Assembly: GCF_014164505.1 (NCBI RefSeq)
Contig: NZ_JACJFI010000005.1
Span: 1-57,992 of the forward strand
Source of the DNA: Shewanella sp. SG41-4
Lineage (GTDB): Bacteria > Pseudomonadota > Gammaproteobacteria > Enterobacterales > Shewanellaceae
Length of the DNA: 57,992 nucleotides
Reading direction: 5' to 3'
Positions 37,831-47,723 of this stretch are shown here, in pieces (positions within the stretch are counted from its first letter, which is position 1; each line of letters opens with the position of its first letter). A program made the position numbers and the translations under genes. The notes beneath the pieces were generated by a model, which saw nothing but the letters and a program-made list of their open reading frames with translations, did not search any database and was not told where the DNA came from.

Positions 37831-39555
37831 ATGAATAAGATGGCAATTGCTGCTGTGGTATTAGCTGTTGGTGCAGGTGGATACTTTCTGTCACAACAAG
37901 GGACGTCAGTCGTTAAAAATGCTCCTATGTTGGACTATATTCCTGCTGATACATTAGCGTTTTCTGGGCAGTTAGTTCCATTTCCGTTAAAAGATTATTT
38001 GTATAGCATTGCAGGTAATTACCAAGCTTATAATTTGGATGAAATGCTGTCGCTAGATGATAGCTCATCAGCTCAAGAGCGCTTTTTTGTCAGTTTATAT
38101 AAGCAATACATGACAGTGTTGCCTGAACCTGAAACCTTGCTATCAACATACGGTTTACCTGATTCAATCAAGAGTTATTTCTATACCTTGGGCGCATTGC
38201 CGGTAATAAAAATTGAGATCAGTAATCCTGCAGCATTTTGGGCCGAATTAGATCGCGCTGAGCAGGAAAGTGGCTTAACTCATACAATGGGCAAATCTGG
38301 TTCTGTTGATTATCGTGGTTATGCATTAACCGATGTCGATGAGAAAGAACATGCTGAGATTGTTTTTTCTGTTAAAGATGGCTGGTTAACCGTGACATTG
38401 AATACGTCATTTAATCAACCTGAATTACTTGAAACCGCCTTGGGTGAAAAGAAAGTTGAGCACCCAATTAGCGAAACCACCATGTTGCAAGACATTGCCA
38501 AAAATCATGGTTTTATGCAAGACAGCATTAGCTTTATTAACCATGTTGAATTGGTTAAAGGGTTAACGTCGACTGACGGCAATATGCTGGCCAAGCAAAT
38601 GACCAAAATGATTGAAATTCAGGGTGAAGATCCATTTGCAGAAATGAAAACACCAGTGTGTCAAACTGAATTAAATGCCATAGCGGCCAACTGGCCACGC
38701 AGTGTAATGGGGTTAAATGCATACTCTATTACTCGTGAAGAAAGTACCATTGATGCTGCTGTCGTGGTTGAAAGTAACAACCAAGTGATTTTGTCAGCAT
38801 TGAACAAAATACGCGGTTTTGTGCCTTCATTTGTCAGTAGTGGTCATGACAATATCTTATCATTCTCTCTCGGCGTTGATGTTAATCAACTCGCACCAGC
38901 ATTGAACGAAGTGTGGAAAGATTTACAAACACCGCAATACCAATGTGCTGCACTGGCTCAAATGCAGTCAGAGTTAAGCGAATTAAACCCAGCGATGCTT
39001 GGCATGATGACGGGTATGGCTAATGGTGTTAAAGGCATCAGCGTGACACTTGCTGATTACAAGTTAGCTGAAAAAAATGGCCAACCTAGTTTTGAAAAAC
39101 TAGATGCATTAATTAGCGTGTCAGCTGAAAAGCCGATGATGTTAGTTGATATGATGAAGCCGTTTTATCCGCCGCTTGCAAACGTTAACTTGAAAGACAA
39201 TGGCGATCCAGTCGATATTACCTCTATGTTAATGTTGCCACCAGAATTTGGGGTTAGTGCTAAATTGGCCATCAAAGGGAGTCATTTAGTTGTTTATACT
39301 GGCGACAGAGGTACTGAGTTAGCCGATTTGATGTATAAGCAATCACTAGAGTCTAATGGTTTCTTTGACTTGTCTGTTGATTACCAGAAAATGTTTGCTC
39401 CATTAGTCGATATGGTCGAAATGAGTGGCGAACCAATGCCAGAAGAATTGATGATGTTAAAAGATTACGATATGCGCTTACAGATGTCGGTAGATTTTAC
39501 AGACAAAGGCATTGTTATTGGTTCAAAAGTTAACAGCAAGGCAAATGAACAGTAA
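37831..39555 (+). CDS. Large membrane-anchored or periplasmic protein, unknown function
   Basis: This protein of 574 residues has one N-terminal hydrophobic segment (MAIAAVVLAVGAGGYFL) that is either an uncleaved anchor or a signal peptide. The rest is hydrophilic, Met- and acid-rich, with no further membrane helices. The mature part starts with LDYIPADTLAFSGQL, a beginning seen in uncharacterised proteins with repeated alpha/beta modules. Only two Cys remain in the mature part (VCQTE; YQCAA). TTGGAG precedes the ATG. It is monocistronic with a strong terminator. I do not recognise a family or suggest a function. Confidence 0.7.
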   Translation: MNKMAIAAVVLAVGAGGYFLSQQGTSVVKNAPMLDYIPADTLAFSGQLVPFPLKDYLYSIAGNYQAYNLDEMLSLDDSSSAQERFFVSLYKQYMTVLPEPETLLSTYGLPDSIKSYFYTLGALPVIKIEISNPAAFWAELDRAEQESGLTHTMGKSGSVDYRGYALTDVDEKEHAEIVFSVKDGWLTVTLNTSFNQPELLETALGEKKVEHPISETTMLQDIAKNHGFMQDSISFINHVELVKGLTSTDGNMLAKQMTKMIEIQGEDPFAEMKTPVCQTELNAIAANWPRSVMGLNAYSITREESTIDAAVVVESNNQVILSALNKIRGFVPSFVSSGHDNILSFSLGVDVNQLAPALNEVWKDLQTPQYQCAALAQMQSELSELNPAMLGMMTGMANGVKGISVTLADYKLAEKNGQPSFEKLDALISVSAEKPMMLVDMMKPFYPPLANVNLKDNGDPVDITSMLMLPPEFGVSAKLAIKGSHLVVYTGDRGTELADLMYKQSLESNGFFDLSVDYQKMFAPLVDMVEMSGEPMPEELMMLKDYDMRLQMSVDFTDKGIVIGSKVNSKANEQ

Positions 39556-39591
39556 TACGTAAAGCTTTTGATTTTAAAAGTGATTAAATAT

Positions 39592-39621
39592 AAAAAGGTG
39601 ACCATATAGGTCACCTTTTTT
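39592..39621. terminator. Bidirectional terminator
   Basis: AAAAAGGTGACC and GGTCACCTTTTT flank the loop ATATA, with A- and T-runs on both sides. It serves the converging 37831 gene and pldA. Confidence 0.92.
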
Positions 39622-39643
39622 ATGAGTATTGCACAACCACACT

Positions 39644-40534
39644 TTAGAGTAAGTCGTTAAGTGCGATACCAATACCAATACGCTGATTGTGATGGCTGTA
39701 ATCGATCAGGCTTTCACCGTAACCATTAAAGTATTGAGTATAGACACGTAACGTACCAATAATCGGGTAGCTCCAAGTCATTTCAACAGCACCACGATTG
39801 GTTTCGCGTAAGTTGTTGCGCAGCAGCATAGTAAAACGATGCTCACCTAAACCGTAAACACCAGTGAGTTCAAAGTTACCCATGTAATCACTAATATCTG
39901 GATTATCATCACCTTTTACTGCATTCACACTTTCTTTTTCATCTTCAGGAATACGCCACCAGACTTTAAGCCCTAATGCGAAAGGACCTTTGTCAAATAC
40001 CGCACTACCGTATATTCGATTCCAGCTGCGTGACAATTGGTTGGTTTGGCCATTAGATTGATGCACAGCACCAAAACCTAAAAATGAGTTAGTAAAACCA
40101 CCAATTTTCCAATCATTATTAAATAACATAAACACTTCTGGTTCGTGGTTAGTTTCACGAAACGGTGATGATGCATCTCGGTTGTAGACTTGCCAGTAAG
40201 ATTGATTGGTGTAGGCAAAAAATAAATGACCATTATCACCAAAAACATTATACATAATGGGAAACTTAAAACTGATTTGAAACTTTGCTTCTAGATTATC
40301 AATGGTGAAATCTTCATCTGGGTATTTAATTTCAAATGGCAACGAATTCGTGTGTGTTTGATACGTTACCGGAAGCAAGTAGTTTGCCTTGTGCGGCGTG
40401 ATCACAAACGGTTTTTCAGATGTAGCGAGTTCTCTTTTCACGCGTTCATCAACTAAAGAATCTTCAGCAAAGGCGAGCGAACTATAGCCAAGCAATAGTA
40501 TCGAGAGTCCAAAATATTTAGTGATTTTTATCAT
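39644..40534 (-). CDS. pldA: Outer membrane phospholipase A
   Basis: I use ATG 40534 with GGA upstream (296 residues; E. coli 289). A signal peptide ending AFA-ED is followed by a beta-barrel-like sequence. The catalytic motif reads VHQSNGQTNQLSRSWNR, giving His158, Ser160 and Asn172 with the same 2- and 14-residue spacing as His142, Ser144 and Asn156 of E. coli OMPLA. It is a calcium-dependent dimeric phospholipase that removes phospholipids from the outer leaflet of the outer membrane. Monocistronic. Confidence 0.93.
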   Translation of the reverse strand: MIKITKYFGLSILLLGYSSLAFAEDSLVDERVKRELATSEKPFVITPHKANYLLPVTYQTHTNSLPFEIKYPDEDFTIDNLEAKFQISFKFPIMYNVFGDNGHLFFAYTNQSYWQVYNRDASSPFRETNHEPEVFMLFNNDWKIGGFTNSFLGFGAVHQSNGQTNQLSRSWNRIYGSAVFDKGPFALGLKVWWRIPEDEKESVNAVKGDDNPDISDYMGNFELTGVYGLGEHRFTMLLRNNLRETNRGAVEMTWSYPIIGTLRVYTQYFNGYGESLIDYSHHNQRIGIGIALNDLL

Positions 40535-40763
40535 CGCGTTATCCGTAAGCATAATTATTCGTTTAATTTTAATGTATTTTTTAGCATCAGTATTTTTTCG
40601 ATGTTCATTGTTATCAATTGCTAGCGCTTTGTCGAATTAAGTTAACAATTCTTTTTATTTCAACGGCTGATTCTATACGTATTAGCATGTCAAATAGAGT
40701 AAAACATCAACAAATCGCCTCATATGCTATTTAGTTATAAAAACTAACTATTAACTATTGTAT

Positions 40764-40787
40764 ATGGAATATAGAAAACGCTATATT
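40764..40787 (+). promoter_or_regulatory. Dyad upstream of cobA, candidate CysB site
   Basis: AATATAG and CTATATT flank six bases (40768-40787), overlapping the sequence ATGGAATATAGAAAA at 40764-40778. That resembles ATGGAATAAAAAAT before cysJ. It lies about 50 bases before the cobA ATG. Confidence 0.4.
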
Positions 40788-40819
40788 TGAGCATGGTCAA
40801 ATATCTTGAGGTAAATGTG

Positions 40820-41653
40820 ATGGAGTTAGTCTCTATGCCAGGGCAACAAGCCAAAGGCAAAGTGTGGTTAGTAGGCGCAGGTCCTGGTGATGTTGAGCTG
40901 CTAACACTAAAAGCCTATCGCATTCTTCAGCAAGCCGATGCGGTGTTATATGACGCATTAGTCAGCCAAGACATTTTAGATTTGATCCCCAGTAACGCGG
41001 AAAAAATTGCAGTGGGTAAGCGCGCAGGTAAACACAGCGCTGCTCAAGATGAAATTAATCAGCTATTAGTGACTAAAGCATATACCCGTAAAAATGTTGT
41101 GCGTTTAAAAGGCGGCGACCCGTTTATTTTTGGCCGCGGCGGCGAAGAGCTACAAACTTTAGTGGCTGCCGGTATTGCTTTTGAAGTGGTACCAGGCATT
41201 ACAGCAGCCAGTGGCACTTCCGCTTATGCAGGTATCCCGTTAACGCATCGTGATTATGCTCAAGGTGTCACCTTTATCACTGGTCATTGCCAGTTAGCGA
41301 GTCGCCCTATGGATTGGCAGGGTTATGCTAATTCCAACAATACTTTAGTGGTGTATATGGGCATATTAAATGCCAATATTATTAGCGATGGTTTAATCAA
41401 CGCAGGCCGCAGTGCTGATACGCCAGTGGCCATAGTGTCGAACGCGACCACCTCATCACAACAGCGGTTTATTGGTAAGTTAGGTGAGCTGGCTCAATTG
41501 GCCGCAGATCCTGCTTTGCAGATGCCTGCGCTGATGATTATTGGTGAGGTTGTTGAATTAGCTGACAGCTTAAATTGGTTTGATCCCGTCACTGCGCAAC
41601 AAAAAACGGCTCAACAAAAAACAGATTTAGACACAGCCGCGATAGCGCTGTAG
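40820..41653 (+). CDS. cobA: Uroporphyrinogen-III C-methyltransferase
   Basis: The start is ATG 40820 with GAGG upstream; the longer frame begins with TTG at 40787. The product of 278 residues contains VGAGPGDVELLTLKA, RLKGGDPFIFGRGGEE and GITAASGTSAYAGIPLTHRD, the SUMT signatures. It methylates uroporphyrinogen III to precorrin-2 with S-adenosylmethionine, a step toward siroheme for CysI. It lacks the dehydrogenase/ferrochelatase domain of CysG, so another protein must finish siroheme. The C-terminus has a five-residue duplication (TAQQK twice). First gene of the cobA-cysD-cysN-SLC13-cysC operon. Confidence 0.93.
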   Translation: MELVSMPGQQAKGKVWLVGAGPGDVELLTLKAYRILQQADAVLYDALVSQDILDLIPSNAEKIAVGKRAGKHSAAQDEINQLLVTKAYTRKNVVRLKGGDPFIFGRGGEELQTLVAAGIAFEVVPGITAASGTSAYAGIPLTHRDYAQGVTFITGHCQLASRPMDWQGYANSNNTLVVYMGILNANIISDGLINAGRSADTPVAIVSNATTSSQQRFIGKLGELAQLAADPALQMPALMIIGEVVELADSLNWFDPVTAQQKTAQQKTDLDTAAIAL

Positions 41654-41706
41654 TCGAATAATTTAACCCGCTGCTCTGCAGCAATATTAGGTAATGGAGA
41701 ATCATC

Positions 41707-42615
41707 ATGGCAGGCCGTTCGTTAAGCCATTTACAACAACTGGAAGCCGAAAGCATCCAGATTATCCGTGAAGTAGCAGCTGAGTTTGGTAATCCTGTCA
41801 TGATGTATTCGATAGGCAAAGATTCATCGGTGATGCTGCATCTAGCGCGCAAAGCTTTTTACCCGGGTAAAATTCCATTTCCCTTATTGCATGTGGATAC
41901 GGGTTGGAAATTCAAAGAGATGATCGCCTTTCGTGATGCGCAAGCCAAAGCGTTTGGTTTTGAATTACTGACTCATACCAATCAGGAAGGCGTTGAACAA
42001 GGTGTTGGCCCATTTTCTCATGGTAGTGCCAAGCACACTGACATAATGAAAACCCAAGGGTTAAAACAAGCATTGAATAAATATGGTTTTGATGCAGCTT
42101 TTGGTGGCGCACGACGTGACGAAGAAAAGTCTCGTGCCAAAGAACGAGTCTATTCGTTCCGTGATAAACACCATCGCTGGGACCCTAAAAACCAACGTCC
42201 AGAGTTATGGCGCACTTATAATGGTGCGGTAAACAAGGGTGAGAGCATTCGAGTGTTCCCTTTATCTAACTGGACTGAGCTTGATATTTGGCAGTACATC
42301 TATCAAGAAAATATTGAAATTGTGCCGTTATATTTTGCTGCACCACGCACCGTAGTAAACAAAGGTGGTCAGCTCATCATGAAAGATGATGACCGTATGC
42401 CGTTAGAAGAAGGTGATGTTGAATCGGTTGAGCGGGTTCGTTTTAGAACCTTAGGTTGTTATCCGCTAACGGCAGCGATGCCTTCAGAAGCCGACACCTT
42501 AGAAAAAATTATTGAAGAGATGCTGTTAACTCGTTCAAGTGAACGTCAAGGTCGCTTAATTGATTCTGACCAAAGTGCATCAATGGAGCAGAAAAAGCGT
42601 CAAGGCTATTTCTAA
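41707..42615 (+). CDS. cysD: Sulfate adenylyltransferase subunit 2
   Basis: This 302-residue protein is the catalytic ATP-pyrophosphatase subunit of ATP sulfurylase. The PP-loop is [10 protein letters not shown], and [15 protein letters not shown] and the C-terminal [12 protein letters not shown] are conserved. It makes APS from sulfate and ATP with GTP hydrolysis by CysN. GGAGA precedes the ATG; 53 bases separate it from cobA. Confidence 0.96.
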   Translation: MAGRSLSHLQQLEAESIQIIREVAAEFGNPVMMYSIGKDSSVMLHLARKAFYPGKIPFPLLHVDTGWKFKEMIAFRDAQAKAFGFELLTHTNQEGVEQGVGPFSHGSAKHTDIMKTQGLKQALNKYGFDAAFGGARRDEEKSRAKERVYSFRDKHHRWDPKNQRPELWRTYNGAVNKGESIRVFPLSNWTELDIWQYIYQENIEIVPLYFAAPRTVVNKGGQLIMKDDDRMPLEEGDVESVERVRFRTLGCYPLTAAMPSEADTLEKIIEEMLLTRSSERQGRLIDSDQSASMEQKKRQGYF

Positions 42616-42675
42616 ACAATTGAACATGGTTGTTTTATCAACCCAGCATGCGAACTAATTTGAGTGAGAAAGATT

Positions 42676-44118
42676 ATGGACCAAGCAAAAAACAATACAG
42701 ACCGTATGGCAGCAGAAATCCAGCTGCACGGTGTAAAAGAATATTTAGCCTTACAACAAAACAAAGGCTTACTGCGTTTTTTAACTTGTGGCAGTGTCGA
42801 TGACGGCAAAAGTACCTTAATTGGTCGTTTACTGCATGACAGTGCGCAAATCTATGAAGATCAGTTAGCGAGTCTAAAAAGTGACAGCGCTAAGATGGGT
42901 ACTACAGGTGAAGCCATCGATCTAGCGTTATTGGTAGATGGTTTACAAGCTGAGCGTGAGCAAGGTATTACTATCGACGTGGCTTATCGTTATTTCTCCA
43001 GTGAAAAACGTAAGTTCATCATTGCTGATACTCCCGGTCATGAACAATATACTCGTAACATGGCAACGGGCGCATCTACCTGTGACTTAGCGGTTATTTT
43101 GGTTGATGCGCGTTACGGTGTTCAAACCCAAACTAAACGTCATGCCTTTATCGCATCATTATTAGGTTTACGTCACTTTGTTGTTGCCGTGAATAAGATG
43201 GATTTAGTCGGTTTTGATCAAACTGTGTTTGACAAAATTCAAGCCGATTTTACTGAATTTGTTAAAGACTTTGGTGATTTAGATATTCACTATGTGCCTT
43301 TGTCTGCGTTAAATGGCGACAACGTGGTTAACCGCAGTACGCAGTGTGACTGGTATCAAGGTGGAACATTACTTGAGTTACTAGAAACTATCGACACACA
43401 ACGCGAACTGAGCGAACTTCCCGTTCGTTTCCCGGTGCAATACGTACTACGTCCTAACTTAGATTTTCGTGGTTTCTCTGGCACACTAGCGTCAGGTATC
43501 ATTAAAGTGGGCGATGAATTGGTAGCATTGCCATCAGGGAAACGCAGTAAAATTGAGCGCATTGTTACATTTGACGGTGATTTGCAAGAAGCTGTAGCTG
43601 GCCAAGCTATTACCATTACCCTTGAAGATGAGATTGATATTTCACGTGGTGATTTATTGGCTCACCCTGCTACTGCGCCAGAAATTGCTAACCATATTGT
43701 CGCAGATATGGTGTGGATGGATGAAAAACCATTACAGATTGGTCAATTATATGATGTGAAAGTTGCAGGCAAGAAAACCCAAGCTGTCGTGAGCGCAATT
43801 GAATATATTACTGATGTAAACACCCTAGAGCGCAGTGCAGCAAGCTCATTAAGCTTGAATACCATTGCCCGAGTTAAGTTAGATTTAACTGAATCTATTG
43901 TGTTAGATGCCTATAGCTTAGTACGTGATACTGGTGGAATAATTCTAATCGATCGATTATCTAATGCTACTGTTGCTGCGGCTATGGTTGTTAGTGGACA
44001 TCAAGGCGACAAGCAAACCAACACTGAGTTTAGTGCATTTGAAGTCGAGTTTAATGCGTTAGTGCGTAAGCATTTTCCGCATTGGAATGCTCGCGATATT
44101 AGCGTGCTTGGAAAATAA
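42676..44118 (+). CDS. cysN: Sulfate adenylyltransferase subunit 1 (GTPase)
   Basis: This 480-residue elongation-factor-like GTPase starts from ATG 42676; an in-frame GTG at 42664 lies inside the binding site region. Motifs are GSVDDGKST (G1), [11 protein letters not shown] (G3) and NKMD (G4), followed by two beta-barrel domains. GTP hydrolysis drives APS formation by CysD. There is no fused CysC kinase domain; cysC is a separate gene downstream. Confidence 0.95.
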   Translation: MDQAKNNTDRMAAEIQLHGVKEYLALQQNKGLLRFLTCGSVDDGKSTLIGRLLHDSAQIYEDQLASLKSDSAKMGTTGEAIDLALLVDGLQAEREQGITIDVAYRYFSSEKRKFIIADTPGHEQYTRNMATGASTCDLAVILVDARYGVQTQTKRHAFIASLLGLRHFVVAVNKMDLVGFDQTVFDKIQADFTEFVKDFGDLDIHYVPLSALNGDNVVNRSTQCDWYQGGTLLELLETIDTQRELSELPVRFPVQYVLRPNLDFRGFSGTLASGIIKVGDELVALPSGKRSKIERIVTFDGDLQEAVAGQAITITLEDEIDISRGDLLAHPATAPEIANHIVADMVWMDEKPLQIGQLYDVKVAGKKTQAVVSAIEYITDVNTLERSAASSLSLNTIARVKLDLTESIVLDAYSLVRDTGGIILIDRLSNATVAAAMVVSGHQGDKQTNTEFSAFEVEFNALVRKHFPHWNARDISVLGK

Positions 44119-44121
44119 ATA

Positions 44122-45846
44122 ATGAGCGAAATATGGTTGTTAGCGATTATCTTGTTAGCACTGGTCGGTGGGCTTCTTGCTGGGCTTGCAACACCGGCCG
44201 CCATGTTTTTTTTCGCTTCATTACTTTGTTACATCCTAGGGCTAGTTGACTTAAATGTAGCGCTTGGCAGTTTTACTAATAACGGGCTAATCACGTTAGT
44301 GTTGTTGGTGTTGGCTGCCACAGCACTCGAGAAAACCTCCTTACTGGGCAAATTAAGCCAAGTGATAGGGAAAGGTTCGCTATTTTCTACTTTGGCTAAG
44401 TTAGGTATATCGACGGCGTTATTGTCGTCGTTTACCAATAATACTGCGGTCGTGGCCTCATTAATTGGTGTCGTGCGCCGTAACCAAGCGCATGCTCCTT
44501 CTAAGTTATTACTGCCATTAAACTATGCTGCAATCCTCGGTGGTACGCTTACGCTCATTGGTACTTCTACCAATTTGATTGTTAACTCATTTGTTGAAAA
44601 TGCTGGCCTTGAACCTCTGGGTTTTTTTGAGTTCTCACAAGTTGGCGCACTAGTCGTAATAAGCGGTCTAGTTGTGTTGACCATTATGGCCAACTTTTTA
44701 CCCGATAGACGTGAAGAGTCAGAAGATGAAGCTTTGCCTTATCTATTGGAAGCTCATGTTGCCAAAACCTCTACTTTAGTGGGCAAAAGTGTCATTGATA
44801 ACCGTTTGCGCGCACTTAAAAAACTCTATTTAGTCGAATTAGAACGCAGCGGTATACGTATTTGCCCTGTGCCACCACAAATGGTGCTACAAGCCGATGA
44901 CGTTTTGCGTTTTAGTGGCGCTGTTGAGTCGGTTGAGTTATTGCATCAGTTTGATGGTTTAGAGTGGTTTGGTAAGCAACACGCTAAAGGCCAAAATTTG
45001 GTTGAAGCGGTATTAGCGCCATCATCAAGTTTGGTTGGCACAACCTTAAAAGATTCGCGTTTTCGTGAAGTCTTTGATGCAGCTGTAATGGCAATTCGTC
45101 GTGGTCATATTCCGTTAAAAGGCGGACTCGGCGATGTGGTGCTACAACCCGGTGATGTCTTATTACTTACACCAGGTGATCGTTTCTCTAAGTGCCCTAA
45201 TTTAACCAGTGACTTTGCTGCTGTCAGCGGCTTAGATTTAAGTGTCCGTTTAGATGAAAAACGTGGTAATTGGGTGCTTGTTGGGTTTGCATTAACCATT
45301 TTGGCCAGTATTTTCGATGTATTACCGTTAGCCAAAGGCTTAGTTTTATTGTTGCTCAGCTATGTGGCAATTGGCGCGGTAACCTTAAGTGAGCTTAAAC
45401 GTCGCTTCCCGTTAGAATTGGTGGTGATTGTAGGCAGTGCCTTAGGCTTAGCTAACTTAATGGTCGCAACCGGCTTAGCAGACGTCATGGCACAAACCTT
45501 ATTGAGTGTGTTCAATGGTTATGGTGTGTTTGCCGCCTTTGTTGGGATTTACCTGATTACGTTAATTGTCACCGAGTTGATAACCAACAACGCCGCAGCA
45601 GCACTTGCGTTCCCGGTAGCTTATGCGGTCGCGACGAGTTTTGGTGTCGATCCTCGGCCGTTTATTATGGCGGTAGTATTTGGTGCAAGCGCGAGCTTTA
45701 TTTCGCCTTACGGCTACCAAACTAATCTCATGGTATTTAATGCCGGTAATTATAAGTTAAGCGATTTTGTGCGCTTAGGTTTACCGTTATCCATCGTATA
45801 TTCATTAGTGGTTATTTTTTCGATCCCATATTTCTTCCCGTTTTAA
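44122..45846 (+). CDS. SLC13-family permease with RCK_C domains, probable sulfate transporter
   Basis: This membrane protein of 574 residues starts three bases after cysN. About five helices precede a cytoplasmic insert of around 180 residues (about 205-385) holding two TrkA-C/RCK_C-type domains. Helices follow to the C-terminus. The paired motifs LIGTSTNLIVNSF and ITNNAAAALAFP, with FISPYGYQTNLMV, are the SLC13 (DASS/CitMHS-like) transport signatures. Its place between cysN and cysC points to sulfate uptake coupled to Na+ or H+, replacing an ABC transporter, which is not seen here. Confidence 0.85.
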   Translation: MSEIWLLAIILLALVGGLLAGLATPAAMFFFASLLCYILGLVDLNVALGSFTNNGLITLVLLVLAATALEKTSLLGKLSQVIGKGSLFSTLAKLGISTALLSSFTNNTAVVASLIGVVRRNQAHAPSKLLLPLNYAAILGGTLTLIGTSTNLIVNSFVENAGLEPLGFFEFSQVGALVVISGLVVLTIMANFLPDRREESEDEALPYLLEAHVAKTSTLVGKSVIDNRLRALKKLYLVELERSGIRICPVPPQMVLQADDVLRFSGAVESVELLHQFDGLEWFGKQHAKGQNLVEAVLAPSSSLVGTTLKDSRFREVFDAAVMAIRRGHIPLKGGLGDVVLQPGDVLLLTPGDRFSKCPNLTSDFAAVSGLDLSVRLDEKRGNWVLVGFALTILASIFDVLPLAKGLVLLLLSYVAIGAVTLSELKRRFPLELVVIVGSALGLANLMVATGLADVMAQTLLSVFNGYGVFAAFVGIYLITLIVTELITNNAAAALAFPVAYAVATSFGVDPRPFIMAVVFGASASFISPYGYQTNLMVFNAGNYKLSDFVRLGLPLSIVYSLVVIFSIPYFFPF

Positions 45847-45891
45847 CAAAGAATTTTAGTGTGGTGTAACAACCATTCGATAGGAGTAGTG

Positions 45892-46515
45892 ATGAGTAAT
45901 ATTGTTTGGCATCAACATGCCATTGACCAAGCTGCCCGTGGTGCCCAAAAAGGCCAAAACCCGGTATTATTATGGTTTACGGGATTATCTGGCTCGGGTA
46001 AATCAACCCTCGCAGGCGCATTAGAACGGGCGTTATTTGAGCATGGTTTCCATACCTATTTACTTGATGGTGATAATGTTCGTCATGGTCTGTGTAAAGA
46101 CTTAGGCTTTAGCCTTGAAGATCGCGATGAAAACTTACGCCGTGTTGGTGAAGTGGCTAAGTTGATGGTTGATTCTGGCTTAGTTGTGCTGTCGGCATTT
46201 ATCTCGCCAACACGTGAAGAACGTGATCGCGTCCGGGCATTATTCCCACAAGGTCAGTTTGTTGAAGTGCATGTGTCTACACCATTGAGTGTGTGCGAAT
46301 CGCGAGACCCGAAAGGCTTGTACGCTAAAGCTCGCAAGGGAGAGATTACTAACTTTACCGGTATTTCATCACCTTACGAAGTGCCAGAATCAGCAGAGTT
46401 AACTATTGATACCAGCAAAGGCGATCTTGATACTCAGGTACATGGTTTACTGGCCTACTTAAAAGCGATTGAAGTGCTTAACCCACCGAGAGAAATCGCT
46501 GGAGCAGGGATTTAA
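45892..46515 (+). CDS. cysC: Adenylylsulfate kinase
   Basis: The start is ATG 45892 with AGGAG upstream (207 residues). The P-loop is [22 protein letters not shown], the block [12 protein letters not shown], and [15 protein letters not shown] are the APS kinase signatures. It phosphorylates APS at the 3' position to PAPS, the substrate of CysH. Last gene of the operon, followed by a strong terminator. Confidence 0.96.
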   Translation: MSNIVWHQHAIDQAARGAQKGQNPVLLWFTGLSGSGKSTLAGALERALFEHGFHTYLLDGDNVRHGLCKDLGFSLEDRDENLRRVGEVAKLMVDSGLVVLSAFISPTREERDRVRALFPQGQFVEVHVSTPLSVCESRDPKGLYAKARKGEITNFTGISSPYEVPESAELTIDTSKGDLDTQVHGLLAYLKAIEVLNPPREIAGAGI

Positions 46516-46573
46516 ACGGCACTAAATCGACAATTAAATTGATAACCAAATCGACAACTAAATCGAGAAGAAT

Positions 46574-46610
46574 AAAAGGGCTGATGTGTTATATAACATC
46601 AGCCCTTTTT
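46574..46610 (+). terminator. Terminator of the cobA-cysC operon
   Basis: AAAAGGGCTGATGT and ACATCAGCCCTTTT flank eight bases and end in a T-run. It is about 60 bases after the cysC stop. Confidence 0.92.
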
Positions 46611-46799
46611 TATTTTTATGTCATCGCAATTATAACCGTTATGAAGTTACTGAGTGATAGACTTTTATTTAGAGACAATTATTAGCACATTATATAAGGT
46701 GTATTGGTTAGTTTAACTAGCTATTTGGGGTAGATTAAACTTTACCTAATCTAAGATATAATATCGTTCTAAAGGAGTTAATTAAAATAAGGATATTAC

Positions 46800-47723
46800 A
46801 TGTCTGCTTATGCCAATCGTGCGATCAATGATTATCAAAGAAAGAAAAAGCTTGCTAAAGCACTTTCTGAAAATGAATACCAACTGGTACAAATGAACTC
46901 GGCTGAGTTTATCGAGCTTTATATTAGCCATAAACAAAAACAAGGTATGACTAGGACTGATGCTGTTGAGAATATAGGTATAGTTATTTCTCAGTCATCA
47001 CTGCTTGGGAAGCAATACTGGAATAAACATAATGCTAAAATAAAAACGGGCAGTGGATTGATCCCCTTGATGACAGATATAGTCGCCCTGAGTGCACTGG
47101 CTATTGAGATGAAACGAGGTGGGAGTGCCTTTAGTGCTTTTAAGACTGTGACCTATTCAGGTCAACCTTACGTTGTTTTTCAAGGGTATGCTCGTTTAAG
47201 GAGAGATTTAACCGGTACTCGTTATTTGGCTAATAATCCTAAAATAGTCTCATTAGGTATTGGAAAATTGGGTGCTTTAAAAACTATTACTAAGGGTAGT
47301 ATTCTTACCATACTGATTTCTGGTGCATTTTACTCTTTAGAGCAAATGATGAATGATACCAAAACTTGGCATCATTTTGTTGGCGGGATGGCTGTTGATA
47401 TTGCAATTGTTTCTGCTAGTTCATTGATTACTTGGGCAGCGATAGGTATCGCAGGTACAGCAGCTACATTAACTATTGGTTCAATGTTAGTAATTGTCAT
47501 CGTAGGTGTGGCTCTTGTTTTGGTGACTAATTTATTTATAGATACAGAGTATTGGTCAGATAAAATAAGTCAATCATTGTCATTAGCGGAAAAAAATCTT
47601 ATTAATAATGAGGATAAGTTGAGCGCAGATACTAATCGTTTAATCGATGATTATAATCATGACCCTATGCGTTTTTTACATAAATTATTTGGGATCCCTT
47701 ATTTTCATGGAAGCCAAAAATGA
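46800..47723 (+). CDS. Unknown protein with hydrophobic hairpin, candidate membrane-acting toxin
   Basis: This protein of 307 residues resembles nothing I recognise. Residues 1-80 are charged and helical with many Lys and Gln; 90-160 are mixed. A first hydrophobic segment is at 164-180. A long Gly/Ala/Ile/Val-rich stretch follows at about 194-246 that can form a helical hairpin, then a polar tail of 55 residues. There is no signal peptide. This plan, a soluble protein with a late hydrophobic hairpin, resembles pore-forming colicins and some type VI effectors. Its stop overlaps the start of a small membrane protein, as in toxin-immunity pairs. No secretion gene or PAAR/VgrG gene is nearby. Codon use looks more AT-rich than in the neighbouring cys genes. 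Confidence 0.55.
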   Translation: MSAYANRAINDYQRKKKLAKALSENEYQLVQMNSAEFIELYISHKQKQGMTRTDAVENIGIVISQSSLLGKQYWNKHNAKIKTGSGLIPLMTDIVALSALAIEMKRGGSAFSAFKTVTYSGQPYVVFQGYARLRRDLTGTRYLANNPKIVSLGIGKLGALKTITKGSILTILISGAFYSLEQMMNDTKTWHHFVGGMAVDIAIVSASSLITWAAIGIAGTAATLTIGSMLVIVIVGVALVLVTNLFIDTEYWSDKISQSLSLAEKNLINNEDKLSADTNRLIDDYNHDPMRFLHKLFGIPYFHGSQK

